A stretch of DNA of 64,000 nt, taken from assembly GCA_007570785.1 (NCBI GenBank), contig ML660201.1, forward strand, positions 43,392,595-43,456,594. Direction: 5' to 3'. Of the stretch, positions 12,047 through 25,640 are shown piece after piece. Made by a program: the position numbers and the translations under genes. Each line of letters starts with the position of its first letter. Position 1 is the stretch's first letter. Under the pieces are notes generated by a model. It searched no databases. It saw only the letters and a program-made list of their open reading frames with translations, and was not told the origin of the DNA. Source of the DNA: Antilocapra americana. Taxonomy: Eukaryota; Chordata; Mammalia; Artiodactyla; Antilocapridae.

Positions 12047-12765
12047 CTTTTCTTTTTCTTTCTTTTTTTTATTGAAGGATAATTGCTTTACAGAATTTTG
12101 CTGTTTTATGTCAAACCTCAACGTGAATCAGCCATAGGTGTACATATATCCCTTCCCCTTTGAAGCTCCCTCCCATCTGCCTCCCCATCCCACCCCTCTA
12201 GGTTGATACAGAGCCTGTGTTTGAGTTCCCTGAGCCATACAGCAAATTCCCATTGGCTCTCTATTTTACATATGGTAATGTAAGTTTCCATGTTACTCTT
12301 TCCATACATCTCACTCTCTCCTCCCCTCTCCTGATGTCCACAAGTCTGTTCTCTATGTCTGTTTCTCCACTGCTGCCCTACAAATAAATTCTTCAGAACC
12401 ATTTTTCTAGATTATGTATATGTGCACCAGAATGCAATAGACCTTAAAATAAAGAAGTTTACAAGAGATAAGGAAGGACACTACATAATGATCAAGAGAT
12501 CAATCCAAGAGGAAGATATAACAATTGTAAATATCTGTGCACCCAACATACAAACATCTCAATACGTAAGACAAACACTAACAGACATAAAAGGAGAAAT
12601 TGACAGTAACACAGTAATAATAGGAGACTTTTAGTCATCAAAACAGAAAATTAATAAGGAAACACAAGTCTTAAATGATATATTAGATGAGATGGATCTC
12701 ATTGATATCTTCAGGACCTTCCATCCAAATGTAGAGGAATACAGCTTCTTCTCAAGTGCACATGG
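12047..12765 (-). mobile_element. Second younger L1 with inverted 5' part
   Basis: 12047..12420 is the inverse of an L1 3' untranslated end with a T-rich tail complement at its start and CAGCCATAGGTGTACATAT. From about 12421 the orientation flips and the plus strand encodes an ORF2 endonuclease-domain stretch (TIVNICAPNIQTSQYVRQ, NTVIIGDF and then a stop). A perfect 12-bp repeat ATCATTCAGTTT at 12035..12046 and 12766..12777 flanks the element. This is a second, independent twin-priming structure. Not functional. Confidence 0.88.
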
Positions 12766-12777
12766 ATCATTCAGTTT

Positions 12778-14150
12778 AAAACATCCCTTATTTTTATTGT
12801 CATATTTTTATTTAAATTTTAAGTTATTTGGAGATGTGCTATTTCATTATCAAGAATCTAAAGAATTATAGAATTCTAGAAAGAATTCTAAATAGCTACT
12901 GTTACTAGTTCATATTTTTAATCAGTTGCTTTAGAAAAAACATATTTTTTAAGATTTTAATCTTTTGAGCCCTTTTTATAAACAGCACAGGGATAGCCTA
13001 TCTTGGTGCCCCGAACAGAATGTGTATTCTGCTGTTACTGGCTGTAGTGTTCTGTAAGTACCAATTAAGGTCAGTCTCATTGGTTGTGTTCAGATGTTAT
13101 CTATATTTGGTTTTTTTCATCCCTATGTTCTTCAATTATCAAAGAAAGAAAGTGAAGTGGCTCAGTCGTGTCCGATTCTCTGCGACCCCATGGACTGCAG
13201 CCTACCAGGCTCCTCCGTCCATGGGATTTTCCAGGCAACAGTACTGGAGTGGGCTGCCATTTCCTTCTCCAATGGGACTATAAACTTTTCATCTGTGTTT
13301 GCGGATTTACTGATTTCTCCACTTAATTTTGCTATTGGTTTTTCGTTCATCCCACATGTTCTTTGTTCCTTTTCTGCCTTACCTGTCATCTCTCAATTTG
13401 TTTGTATTGATGGCCCCACCCCATCTTGATTATGGATAATGTTTTCCTGCTTCTCTTCATGGCCCATAACTTTTAATGATCTAGTAACACTTGGGGAACG
13501 TCTGAGTTTTGGGGTCTTCCTTTAATGGGTGTTGACTTGTTTTGGCGGGTTTTTAGTTGGCTACTTGTCCTGATCCTTCTGAAGCTTGTCTGTAAGATTC
13601 ACTGGGGCAGGTCTAGAGTGGCTTTCACTGCAGGGGTAAGGTAACTCCACCCCTAATGCCTGGTGTTTCTGAGGTTTCACTTGAATGTCCGATGTATTCA
13701 TCAAGTTCAATCTAGTCTAGCTGATCAGAATCCCTCTGTGTCCAGCACTGAGACTCCAACTGGCACACAGCGGCTTAGTATATGGTCAGAGATTTCAGAG
13801 AATCCTTTTCAGATATCCTGAGTCCCTGCTCTGCATACTGCTCTCCAGTAGCCTGCCCTGAAAATTCCAGCTATCTGGGCAGTTCAAACTCTGCTTTTTG
13901 CCTCTTAAGCAAATAGACCGTGGTCCTCTCCTGGGCTCTGCCTCCCTGAGCTACAATTCTAAAAGCATCTCCGGGCAGAAAGCCAAGACAATTGTGGCAC
14001 TTACTTCCTGCATTTCCCTTAAGGGACATAATCCTGTGCTGCCTATTTCTATCTTCTGGGGAAAAAAATGCTTCGTATATTTTGGCCAGTTTTATAGTTG
14101 TTTATAGTGAAAGGTCCATTCTGGCACTGTTACTATATTGTGACTAGAAG
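12778..14150 (-). repeat. Old L1 LINE, 5'-ward segment
   Basis: The inverse old L1 resumes directly after the duplication and includes GAATGTGTATTCTGCTGTTAC. A BOV-A2 SINE interrupts it at 13141..13272. The last several hundred bases are decayed and the outer boundary is uncertain. Confidence 0.65.
13141..13272 (-). repeat. BOV-A2 SINE fragment, inverse, inside L1
   Basis: AGTGAAGTGGCTCAGTCGTG, GCGACCCCATGGACTGCAG and GTACTGGAGTGGGCTGCCAT are the reverse complement of the BovA unit. The tRNA head is absent. Confidence 0.88.
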
Positions 14151-14549
14151 AGGATTACAATAGTCTTAAATTGCTCTCCCCTCATCTAGTCTTGCTTCCA
14201 TACAGTCCATTCATACTATTGCAGCCAGAGTGATTTTTATATGCTGAATGTTTCCAACATTAAGAAAAAATTTCACATGTTCATAAAAGTAGGAAGACTT
14301 AGACAGTGAATACATATACGCCTACCACCTAGTTTCCACAATGAACATTTGCTACACTTTCTTTATCTACTATCTATCTATTCCTCTATCCATCCACAGT
14401 TACCTTATTGTATTTGCTGAAGCATTTTAAGGTAAGTTGACGATATCAGAACACAGAGTAATTTTCATTAAACACAGATAGAAATCACATCACTTTGAGC
14501 TTAAAGTTTATCAGTAGGTTCCTTTATCCTTCAGCTAACTACCAGAATC

Positions 14550-15035
14550 TGTGACATGGTCTTGAAGGACCCTTGTATCTGGGCTCTGCTGATCAGTCTC
14601 TTTGTTTTCCACCTTCCTTTCCCAGTCCCTGGGTGCCTGCCACCCCGGCCTTCTTCAGTTTCTCCAATACCCTCTACTCATTCCCACTGCTGGGCCTCTG
14701 AATGGGAGTTTTCCTTTGACCATAATACCCTCTCTGAGTGTCTTTCCCATCTGGCTTGGGTATGATGGCTATTCCTTTATCCTTTCCTTTCTTCAGGATG
14801 CTGCCCCTAAACATTTGCTCTCCCTGTTAAACACTCTCGTAGCATCATGGACCTTTCCTTTAAAGAATTTATAAAAGTTTGCAATTTTTCCTCCCCCTCA
14901 TTAGATACAAGCTTCATGAAGATAAAACTCTGCTTTGCCTCACCACTCAAATCCCAGAACCTGGGAAGGTACTTGGCAAATACATCTACCACTGTGTAGG
15001 CACATAAAAACATTCCCTGAATGAATGATAAACTC
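14550..15035 (+). repeat. L2 LINE 3' part
   Basis: Long decayed L2 with the end signature TAGATACAAGCTTCATGAAG, CCCAGAACCTGGGAAGG and CATTCCCTGAATGAATGA. An unrelated old repeat-like stretch precedes it at about 14210..14540 and could not be named. Confidence 0.65.
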
Positions 15036-15382
15036 ATTTTTTTCTTAATAAGACTAAGAGAAGAATATTTAGCAAGACTGTCTGCTTCTTATTAGTCTGT
15101 CACACTGAACTCTTATCAGGTGGTACAGGGGTAGTCTAAAGATTGCCTCCCATCCAAGCATATTTGCCCTTGTCCAGACTGTTGGGGACAAAGTCATTCA
15201 GAAAGCCTCCCAAAACAGGAAATTTACCATTTTTTCAGTACTCTTTTACTTTTTTTTTTAAGCGTTCTTTTAGGCAGTCAATCTAAATTCTCATAATGTT
15301 GTGGATCTGTATCTTCATTTGATTCTCAGAGATACAGCTCTGAATCTTGCAGTTTTATTTTGATTCAGAGAAAATATTTTGA

Positions 15383-15508
15383 TTTTTTTTTGGGGGGGGG
15401 GAGCTGTGCTGCATGGCTTATAGGGTCCTGTTTCCTGGACCAGGGATCGAACTCGGGTCCCCTGCAGTGGAAGCAGGGAGTCCTAACCACTGGACGCACC
15501 AAGGAATA
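15383..15508 (-). repeat. CHR-type SINE fragment, inverse
   Basis: The plus strand reads GGACCAGGGATCGAACTCGG, CCCTGCAGTGGAAGCAGG and TCCTAACCACTGGACGC, the reverse complement of the cetartiodactyl tRNA-derived CHR SINE. It abuts a T9/G10 run on its left side. Confidence 0.82.
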
Positions 15509-15764
15509 TGCCACAGAAAACATTTTTAAAATAGTAATAATACCTTTAAGGGTTTAAAATAAGATAGTGCCCAACACCTTACTCTGTGCCTCTCCGCACA
15601 CACTCTCACTTTACGTGCCCTGGCAGTGACAACTGCTCTGGACTGCCCTGTGGGGCCTGAGGACACTGTCTCATACAGGAGGTGGTACTGGTGCCCACAC
15701 CTCCTTAAATACAGTGTGGCTTCTGTGTATAATCTAGGCCAATGGTACAGGTGAACTTATTCCC

Positions 15765-16075
15765 AAAACAGAAATAGAGACACAGATGTGGACAAAGTCA
15801 TGGAAACCAAGGAGGGGTGGGAAAGTGGGATGAACTGGGGGACCGGGATTGACACACACACATTACTATGAGAAAACAGGTAAGTAATAGGACCTGCTGC
15901 ACAGCTCAGGGAACTCTAGCTGGTGCTCTGTGTTGGCTTAAGTGGGAAGGAAACCTAAAAAAGAGGGAATGCATGTATACATATAGCTAAGTCACCGTGT
16001 CGCACAACAGAAACCAACACAACACTGTCAAGCAACTATACTCTAATAAAAATCAATTTAAAAAAAATGTTTAAA
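15765..16075 (+). repeat. L1 3' end (Art/L1_BT-like)
   Basis: Sense 3' end: GTAATAGGACCTGCTGCACA, GCTCAGGGAACTCTAGCTGG, ATATAGCTAAGTCACCGTG, AACAGAAACCAACACAAC and an A-rich tail with CAATTTAAAAAAAATG. Confidence 0.8.
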
Positions 16076-18100
16076 ATAAAATGTTTCAGGGACATTTATT
16101 AGGACAACTGCTGAACTTGAGTAAAGAAGAGCTCCCAGTACCACAGACATATGGGTCTTGCTATCCTGAGCTGTTCTGCTATACCAAGATTTGATGTCTG
16201 TAAGCAATTTTGCCAGCCTATAAAAGAATATTACAAGGAAGGAAAAAGAAAAACACTGACGTAAGGTTGACAGTAGCACCTGAGGGCAATCATCAGTATG
16301 TTTCTCATAGAAGTCAAATTATTAAATTCCTAAACAACCCCTCACTGCAGAAATAAGAACAACTGTTAATGCCGCCAACTGAACAGGGAACACAGGAAAA
16401 TTATGGCTTTAATTTCAACTGCGAAGGTGCCAGAGGCTTTATGAAGAACTGAGCCTCTGCATGAAAGCTCAGTGATGAATTCCGCTAAGTAAAGAGCTCT
16501 CCATTGGCAAGATGGGTGCTCGGGAGGGCACGTATGGCCAGAGATGCCTCCTGGGTCCTCAGAGGTTTTTTGCTACATCTTATAAAAAAGGATTGGGTTA
16601 GGAATACATGATAGCCACAGCCGACAAGTGAGAGAGCTCTCCTCCGTCTGCTGCTAGTGCCTGGTTGCTGTCCACTGCTGTTGCCGGGGAAACCGACATC
16701 AGCTTGATGGAAACAAGGATCAGGGAAAACTTTCACTTACCTCGTTTCCACTGATCCCAACAGCTATTTCTTTGGAAACGGCCGCTGCAAGCCAGTGGCA
16801 GAGAGGTTACCACTCACTCGTTCATGTCAGATGTAGTATCAGCCTATTCACTTCAGGTACCACAGTACCAACAGCACCAGTATCCAGCTGTCAGCTACCC
16901 CTGATAGCATCTTAACTCTGCAACAAGAAAGCTCGGTGCTTAAAAGTATATCGAAATGCTCAGCACAATTCTTTATTAGAAAAAAGAAATTCAGCATTCT
17001 TCCATGTAGAGCTGAAGCAGGGTTTAATTTCTGGTTCTTCCAAAACCAGACCATGTGAAGTTACTAAAGGACCATAGATCTCTCCCTCAGCTTTCAACCC
17101 CACTCACAACACTACTTCCAAGTTCAAGAAAAGAGACCTCCAACTGTGTGGACAACTCTTTCATCTATGAGTCAAGTCAAACCAAAGACACATCCAGTTA
17201 ACTGTGGGGAGATATTTTGCCACAAGTGATCATTAAGAGTGTCTTTGTCTGGGAATCTGGCAGCCTGATCATCACTAATTACACACAAGAAAATCTTTTT
17301 TTTTTAATTGTAAGAACTATCTACAAAGAACCCTCCACTGTCCCCTTGTTTTTGAACTAGACCTCTGTGTGTTTTCTGTGCCTGTTGTCAAGATATGGAC
17401 TTAACTCATTAACTCAATACAATTTTATTCTGTAAAGTAGTGGTAACCAATCATGCTGATAGCCTGGTTATCCCATTACCTAACAATACCCCTTTCAATG
17501 TCACAAGCAATTCGACTACTCTTCTAAGATGCAGATCTGTTTATGTACAGGAAGAAATTCTGTTGTTCATTTTTTGTCAGCAGATGCTGGTAAAACATTG
17601 AATGAGAGCAAATTCTAATTCCAGTCATGAATAATTTATACAAATGCCTATTCCCAGAGGGTATGTCTCCACAATATACCTGATATGTTTTTCCCTCTGA
17701 GCCAACATTCAATGGGAGGGAACTAGAGGCAATCTCTGATTGACCATGGTTCATAATGGTGTGAATTTAACAGACTAGGGTGCAAATTATGATGCCCTCC
17801 AAACCTGAACCTATTTTGTAAAATTCTAATACAGTACAGTCACCCCCACCTGCCATGCCACCCCCTTCCACTTCCTCTATACCAGCAGTTACACAAGAAG
17901 CCATACGTGAATCTCTGCCTAGGTTTTTTTATCCCAACACTTTCAACCAATCACCAAGTATCCTTTTCCAATTAATGTGGATTAAAGAGAAACCAAATGG
18001 GCTGAAGAGAAATAGAATGTTTTGGGCAAATGTGAGGAAAGTCTAAGGATTAGGAGATGAAATTCACTGATCATCTTTTTCCTCTAAAAAAGTGATTAGA

Positions 18101-18364
18101 GGGACTTTTCTGGCAATCCAGTGGTTAAGAATCTGCCTGCCAATGGAGGGGATATGGGTTCAATCCCCGGTCTGAACCCCACATGCCTCGGGGCAACTAA
18201 GTCCATGCACCACAACTACCAAGCCCACATGCCCAGAGCCCACAACAAAGAAGCCACCATGATGAGAATCCCACGCAGCCCTCACTCGCCAAAACTAGAG
18301 AACGCCCGAGTCCAGAAACAAAGACCCAGCGCAGTCATAAATAAATTAATATTTTTAAAAAGAT
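18101..18364 (+). repeat. CHR-type SINE, full length
   Basis: Starts GGGACTTTTCTGGCAATCCA, carries the tRNA box-like GGTTCAATCCCCGG, then CACAACTACCAAGCCCACAT, AACAAAGAAGCCACCATGA, AGAGAACGCCCGAGTCC and an A-rich tail. Confidence 0.88.
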
Positions 18365-19129
18365 TAGGGCAGAGGTCTGTCTCAATATTGGTCATAGTTT
18401 GGCACATAATTAAAGAACCTTCACATTATGATACTGAATGTATAAAAGAAACAAGAATGGGGTTTTTAAACTCCATTTTATGGCAGGGAATATCCAGGCA
18501 CCAAGACAACAGTGTTCAAAACAACTGAATAGAAAAATATTCACAGCATAGGATCCTAAAATTGCCCTTTGGATTTACTATGAAAAATGGCATATGGGGC
18601 CTGACTTCAAAGGCCGACAGAGAACAGATGCATCAAAGTCTGGGTTATATTACACTAATCTCTTAAGGGTCTTTTATCTAATCTCTTCCTGGCCATTGCT
18701 AAGTGCCAGGGATCTGACTGCCACTATATAAATATCAGAGATTATCTAAACTTCTCAGGAGAAATCCATCTAATAGACATCAAAACCAGTCTAGGCACCG
18801 TGGATCCTTAGTCTATCTTTGGCAGAAACAGAGACAAAGGCAAATCAAATCTTTGCTTAGCAAGGACTTCATAATTTACCAACTTCTAAGTATTTTCATT
18901 TTACCTTCCTGCCCCTCTAAGAGCATTTTTGGACATTGGGTCCTCTAAAAGCAAATTCTATAAACTAAGTAGAGAATACTTAGTTTATTAACATCCTGAG
19001 AAAGAGTCATGCAAATTAAACCCTATCTATAGGCCTGGTCACAACAGAAAAAAATTTAAAAAACTGAGTTGATGAGATTTTTCTTGCATCAAATCTCATT
19101 TTATATACTCTTACTCAAGCCATCGCCAT

Positions 19130-19330
19130 CAAAGTAACAAAGCTCTCTACACTCTTCAGCTCACTGAATCCTCTGGTGACTCCCATGGTTAACATTATTA
19201 TCATTTTACAGACAAGGAAAGTAAAGCTCGAACAGGTAAACCATTTCACCAAATCTCAGAGTTGGTAAAAGGTTGAGCAGAGAGTCAAGTCTTGATTATC
19301 CAACTCTAAAGCCAGTGTTTAATCATATGT
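19130..19330 (-). repeat. MIR SINE, inverse
   Basis: TTATTATCATTTTACAGACA, GGAAAGTAAAGCTCGAACAGG and GAGTCAAGTCTTGATTATCC are a decayed inverse MIR. Confidence 0.7.
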
Positions 19331-20254
19331 TACAGAAATGCCATGTCTCTCTACTTGTGCAAAAATAAATCACTGTCAGAACTTCAATCATGATTCAGAG
19401 CCTCACCACACTTTATAGATGACAAAGAACCTCCATGGCCTGATCATGGGGGCACTGAGTACAGTATTAACATGTGTACAAAACCTATTTCTCTTGGTCT
19501 CTTCCTCGGAAATTCAGAAAATGGTACACTTCAGATATTTTCCAAATAGCCTCTAAGCTGTTCCCACTTCACCCAAGGAGGGAACCGGGAGGAGGTCCAC
19601 AGAGGTAAGAGAAAGATACATTCAATGAGCAAAATTCTTTGCATTATCTATTTTTCAAAGCACTTCTACATTCATGAGCCAACCTAAAGTCACCTACCCT
19701 GTGCGTGTGGGTGGGGATGGCACGGCAGCATCATCCCCCTTTAAGAGGCCAAGAGATGTAGGCTCGGGACTCCTAAGTGAAGCCCCATGGTTATTTAGCA
19801 TGTGGCCAGAACCCAGGTCTAGTTTGCGTCTCACCCAGTAGCCCCTTCTGGGGGTCTGACGCACACCACGGGGGCTCAGAGGGCCCTCTACCTCACTGCA
19901 GGTGCGCCTGGCACCTGTCCCTGCAGGTGAAGATGTGAGCCCACTGTCCGTGACCACCACCTCCCAGGAAGCTGGCAGTGACTCTAAAGACACGAAGGCT
20001 GAAACACGACCGTGTTCTCTTATCTTACCTACCCACAGAAAAACACCCCAAGAGGACAAGAGTTAAACAAACAATTTTAAAAGTGAAAAATCATCAAAGC
20101 CACCATGAGAAGAGCTACCTGAACTGTAGACTTAATTGAGACATTCTTTCTAATGCTTAGTCATAATGGGACCATCTCTTTGCTAACAACTTATTATGAA
20201 ATCAGAACTCTAGTTACTGACTTTCTCAGCTCCTCTCACACAGCACAAGTACCT

Positions 20255-20282
20255 GGGCGGGGGGCGGGGTGGTGAGGGGGGG
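20255..20282 (+). other. G-run cluster, possible G-quadruplex
   Basis: Four or more G-runs of three to seven within 28 bp, separated by C and TGGTGA. On the plus strand, the template strand for CACNA1D. Confidence 0.6.
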
Positions 20283-23220
20283 TGGAAATGTCTTCATCCA
20301 GGATCACGCTTGGCTATGCAGGGTGCACAGTTCATGAACCTCATACTCACCTTGAGAAAAACAGTCTGCTGTAAAACCAAAGATATTTCAAAGCATCAGT
20401 CTTAATAATGCTTCAAAAATGTACCAATACCAAATCAAGTGCACAGATTAAAATCAGTTTAAGGATACAATAGGATGGCATGGCCACATGGAAAAAAAAG
20501 GGGAGCCAAGGAAGAGCAACAAATATTTCCAAATGGTTGACTTAAAGACACACAGCCTCTTATAATGATCCTTCATTAGAAAGCAGCAGCATGGTCTAAA
20601 ACAGGAGAGCCTTTTAATTCATGGCTTTTGGAATTACATTTGTGGTGGTCCAATGGTCCTTAAGGGGCTATGCAACATGTTCCCTAAAAAAGTTGGGAAG
20701 AACTCTAAGATTGAAATTAATTTTTTTTTAATTTCATTTCTCTGAAACAAGAAAATAAATACAAATGACCCATTTTGATTTGTTGTTGCTTTAGGGGGAA
20801 GTCAAGGAGGAGTACCCAGGCAGAGAAGCCCAAGTAACTAACTGTTAGAAGAGGTGGGAGCAACCTGTTCTCTGGTTTCTCCACCCCCAGCCCACCCCAC
20901 CCACACCCTCACAGACACCTTGTCATCTTTCAACATCCAGCTCATAGACACGCCGCTCTCGCAGCTTCTCTGTCCCCACCCCTACTTTAGCTTGGCCATC
21001 CTGCATCCCAATGACAGTTGCACCCCAGACAATGACTGTCTGAGCACAAGGCCCCCATCTGTGTCTTAGACATCTTGGCACCCTGGCCCCTGGCCCAGAG
21101 CCAGACACACAGCAAGAACTCAGGAAAAGCAGACCAAACCTGCGAACACGCTGGAAGACTGCTCTGCGGACGTGGTTCTTCCTTTATATCCAAGTGGCCT
21201 CGCACGTCCTGGCAGGGTCAGCTGCAGCCCCGGGGGAGTTGGGGCACATCGTGGAACTGACTGAATATTGCTGGGAATTCTTGGGTTTTATTTTAAGAAT
21301 TCAAATGTCATTTGCATTCTCCTTCATAAGGGATCTAGTTTTGTTCTGATTTAAAAATATTTTAAAGTTACTTATTACTTTCCCCAAAATACATTTCGGT
21401 AAACTGGCTGTTCCATCATGGTGTGTACGTCTTTATCCTCCAGCTGTGGGTACCCCGACAGGGTGCATGCATATTTAGCATCCACCATTGTGACAAGGGG
21501 TCCCTCCCGGCTTTCTCCCCTTTTCCCTTTTTAAGTCTGCCTCATCCTGCCGGGGTGATGTTCCTGCTCTGGGAAGCTCAGAGATAAGGCATGTCACTGG
21601 CACTGTTAAAATTAGTCGTTTCCATGGCCTCAGTTTAGTTGGGTTTAGGAGTCACAGGGTGCCAAGGAATTCACAACAGAATTGCTGTTAACCTTGTATG
21701 GGCTGTTCCTGTAATAACATCAACATGATGCTGTTTCTCCAGGGATAAATTCCACCCTCAGCATCCTGACACTGACCTAAGGCCATGGAGGGTCATTAGG
21801 AAGAAGGCACTTTTAAAGTGTGACGTGAAAGAACTGTAGACTTGAAGAGCCGTTTATCCACTGAAAGAATCTTTGGCCCGGTTCGGGGCAGGGGGTCAGT
21901 TGTCACACCCAGGACTCAGGCCCAGAGCCCTCTTTCCCCTCACTGTAAGGCATGGGCTCCTGGCTCGTTTCTAGACGGGGCTTCACAGGACAGTGTGCAT
22001 CCATGGTGTGAAAGGTGACCACACTTGGTCAAGGAGAATTCCAAACGTGTTGTCCCTGAAAACAGGCAGGGTAGCTGAGAGAGACGATGAGGAGAGGAAG
22101 CAGAGATGGGTAACCAGCTCACTCTCTGCTCTGGAAAAGGCAGTGTCTAGAAAATGAGATAAAGGTCTCTCCATTGACTCGGCATTACATGATGACATCA
22201 CTTCCAGCAAGACAGAGATAAAGTGAGTGAGGAGGAGATAAACTCACGGGGAAGCAAGGCTATCAGCAGCATCTCCAGAGGATGTCTGAGCTCAGGGAGT
22301 GGCAGCGGCTCCTCAGGGGAAACGGGTATCTAGGAGCCTCGGTCACACTCCCAGGCCCTGGCGCTGGCAATAGCTGGCACTGAGAGCCTGGGGAGGACCC
22401 ATCCCCTTCTCTGGGGTACTCCGCTGTGTGGGGCGTCTGTATGGTGGGGAAGAGGCAAGGCTGCCCAGGAGGGCTCTAGGATAGCAACCACAGACAATAC
22501 AGAACCCCGCTCTGGCCCCAGTCTCCAACGAACCCCCGTCAATCCACAGAGCTGAAGAGGCCAACAAAGTGAAATTTCAAAAATGATGACTGAGTGACAC
22601 GGACAACGATAAGGCCAGAGGAAATTTAGGTGCAAAAGCTGATTATTACTCTGCATTAAAGACAGATTCTATGAGCTAAGATTAAAAACGAATTCAAAGG
22701 AATATTCTCACAGTGACAGCAGCAGAAAACCAAGCTAATAAGTGATCCCCATGGGAAGGATGTGAGATTTTGAAACTGTCCCGTATTTCTGTGCTAATCT
22801 AGGCTTATTTCTCCTTTACCATGAAATCTGAAACACCACTGGAAATAATCATGATACACTGCAAGTAACCTTAAAGGGCCAGGCTATGTACTAATACCAA
22901 TGGGAAGAAAACCACAAAAGACAAAGGCCCTTTGCTGGGGGAGACCGTGGCTGGGCATCCTTTTAGTCACCTTTAATCCACTCCTACACACTGGCATATA
23001 AATATGACTGGCTTCAGGGAAATGGTTTCATTCAATTAATAGTTTGGCAAGCATCAGAAACACAGAATCTCACAGACAGATACGAGCATTGAGAATTACA
23101 GTTTAGTCCCAAAGCAACACACAGGGGGGACATCAGAGTCCACACACATGCAGAGAAAGCCGTAGGGAGCTGCCTGACACATGGCAGCAGCAGAATGTGG
23201 GACACGGATCCAACTGCTTA

Positions 23221-24015
<795 letters not shown>

Positions 24016-24140
24016 TTAATAAGAGAATCTAATAAGGAGAGAGGGTTACATTAGAGACAGCATTCCATACATTTAATTAAACATTTACTTAGCTTCAAAT
24101 CAGACAATAGTAGCCAATGCACATTCATTATCTATTCCCA

Positions 24141-24144
<4 letters not shown>

Positions 24145-24179
<35 letters not shown>
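24145..24179. repeat. (AC)n microsatellite, about 17 units
   Basis: Uninterrupted AC dinucleotide run of 35 bp, 163 bp upstream of exon 8a in the direction of transcription. In the transcript it reads as a GT/UG repeat. Confidence 0.97.
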
Positions 24180-24183
<4 letters not shown>

Positions 24184-25509
24184 CAGCAAAACTTTCAGGG
24201 CAAGTACTAGCAAACTCTGGCCACTGCTAGGGCAATCATCTGGAATTTGGCTCTTTCTTATAGGAAATTGCCTTGGTAAGGGATTTTCAGAGATCTTGGT
24301 AGAAGACAAAACTAGCGCTTAGCTAGAAACTGTTTTCTACTCTGCCCAAATTGTTGGTAGTATTCTTGCTTTCAAAATTTGTGATGGTGGGAAAGTCTTA
24401 GCAATAGAGACAAATTTGTAGTGGTCTTTTTTTAAAAAATCCTAAAATAATTACTTCCCAGTTATTGGATTTTGGGTAGCTTGGAAGCCAGTCTATCCCA
24501 GGAAACTTAACCCACTTTAAATCTGGATTATCTGCTATCAGTCAGTGCAAGCACAGCTAAATTAATGCAAAGAAGCAAAGTATTCAGAAGTCAACTAGCT
24601 GACATATTCAGGGGTGCTTCGGGGAATGAGACTTTTTTCCCTCAACTGCACCCATAGGAAGGACCCAACTACTTACCAGCCTGGAGAAATAAAAAAGCCC
24701 TCATCTCTCAAATGTAGCTTGAACCTACATAACCCGCCCTGAGACAGGTGGCTCCGACTACGAGTTCTTTCAGAGGAACCTGGTGTCCCTACTTCTGTGC
24801 CAAGTGATGCAGCACAATCAGACGTGCGCCCCCTGGACACACCCTTCCCAGGGAGGTCCTGGTCGACAGCAGCTTTTGTGCTGGAGCAAACGGGTGCTTC
24901 AGGGTTCACAGCTGGATGCAACTTTGTAACAGCACAGGTCAGCTTTAAATTGGGCAAATACTACTCCAAGAAAGGAGGTGTGAAGCACCAGAGAGAGGAC
25001 TGAATGAATGAGCCCGGGCCTGACTCTGCTGGAATCCCCAGCTAGCAGAACAGTATATGGTCTGGGCTGATTCAAAGCTCTGGCTTTCCGAGGTCAAGCC
25101 CTCTGGCCGTTAAGCATGTGCTTTCTTTACCTTATCTGGCACTAGGTTTTTAGCTTTACAGAATGAAACTCATGCATTTCACTGTTTGCCTCAAGCAGAA
25201 ACCAAACAGAAAGAGAGAACATTAAAAAGAAAAAAATTACCTAACATCTGTTGCTGAAGTCTAGGGAGAGGGCATTAAAGCCCTTATGAAACACCTGTTT
25301 GGCCACATGAAAACTGATGCGCTTACTGGAACTGCTATCAGTCTGCACATCTTCTATCGGCAATTAGAGTAATGAATGAGGCAGGGCCGTGGCTGCAATT
25401 GTTGATCTCATTAAGTTGGATAAACTAATTTCAGCAGGAAGGCCGAGGGTAATTCTTCCAAAGCAACTACACCACTAAACTTATTTAACAACCTAGATGT
25501 GCAGAAGTA

Positions 25510-25640
25510 ACAGGCTGCCTGGTGTAGTAACCAGAGCCCAGCCTGGAGTCAGGGCCTTATACAGACCCCTCTCTGGGCCTGCTTCCCCTCTGCTGGGGCA
25601 AGAGGGGCGCCCGCGATCGGCGAGAGTGAGCTCGCTCATG
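25510..25640 (+). repeat. MIR-like fragment
   Basis: GGCTGCCTGGTGTAGTAACC and CTCTCTGGGCCTGCTTCCCC fit a decayed MIR. Weak. Confidence 0.35.

Noticed and set aside
16485..16736. Minus-strand frame with a basic SSRRRRALSL stretch, considered as a possible I-II linker exon of CACNA1D
   Set aside because: The basic run superficially recalls the W/R-rich linker, but the surrounding residues do not match and no exon 9 lies between it and exon 8b.
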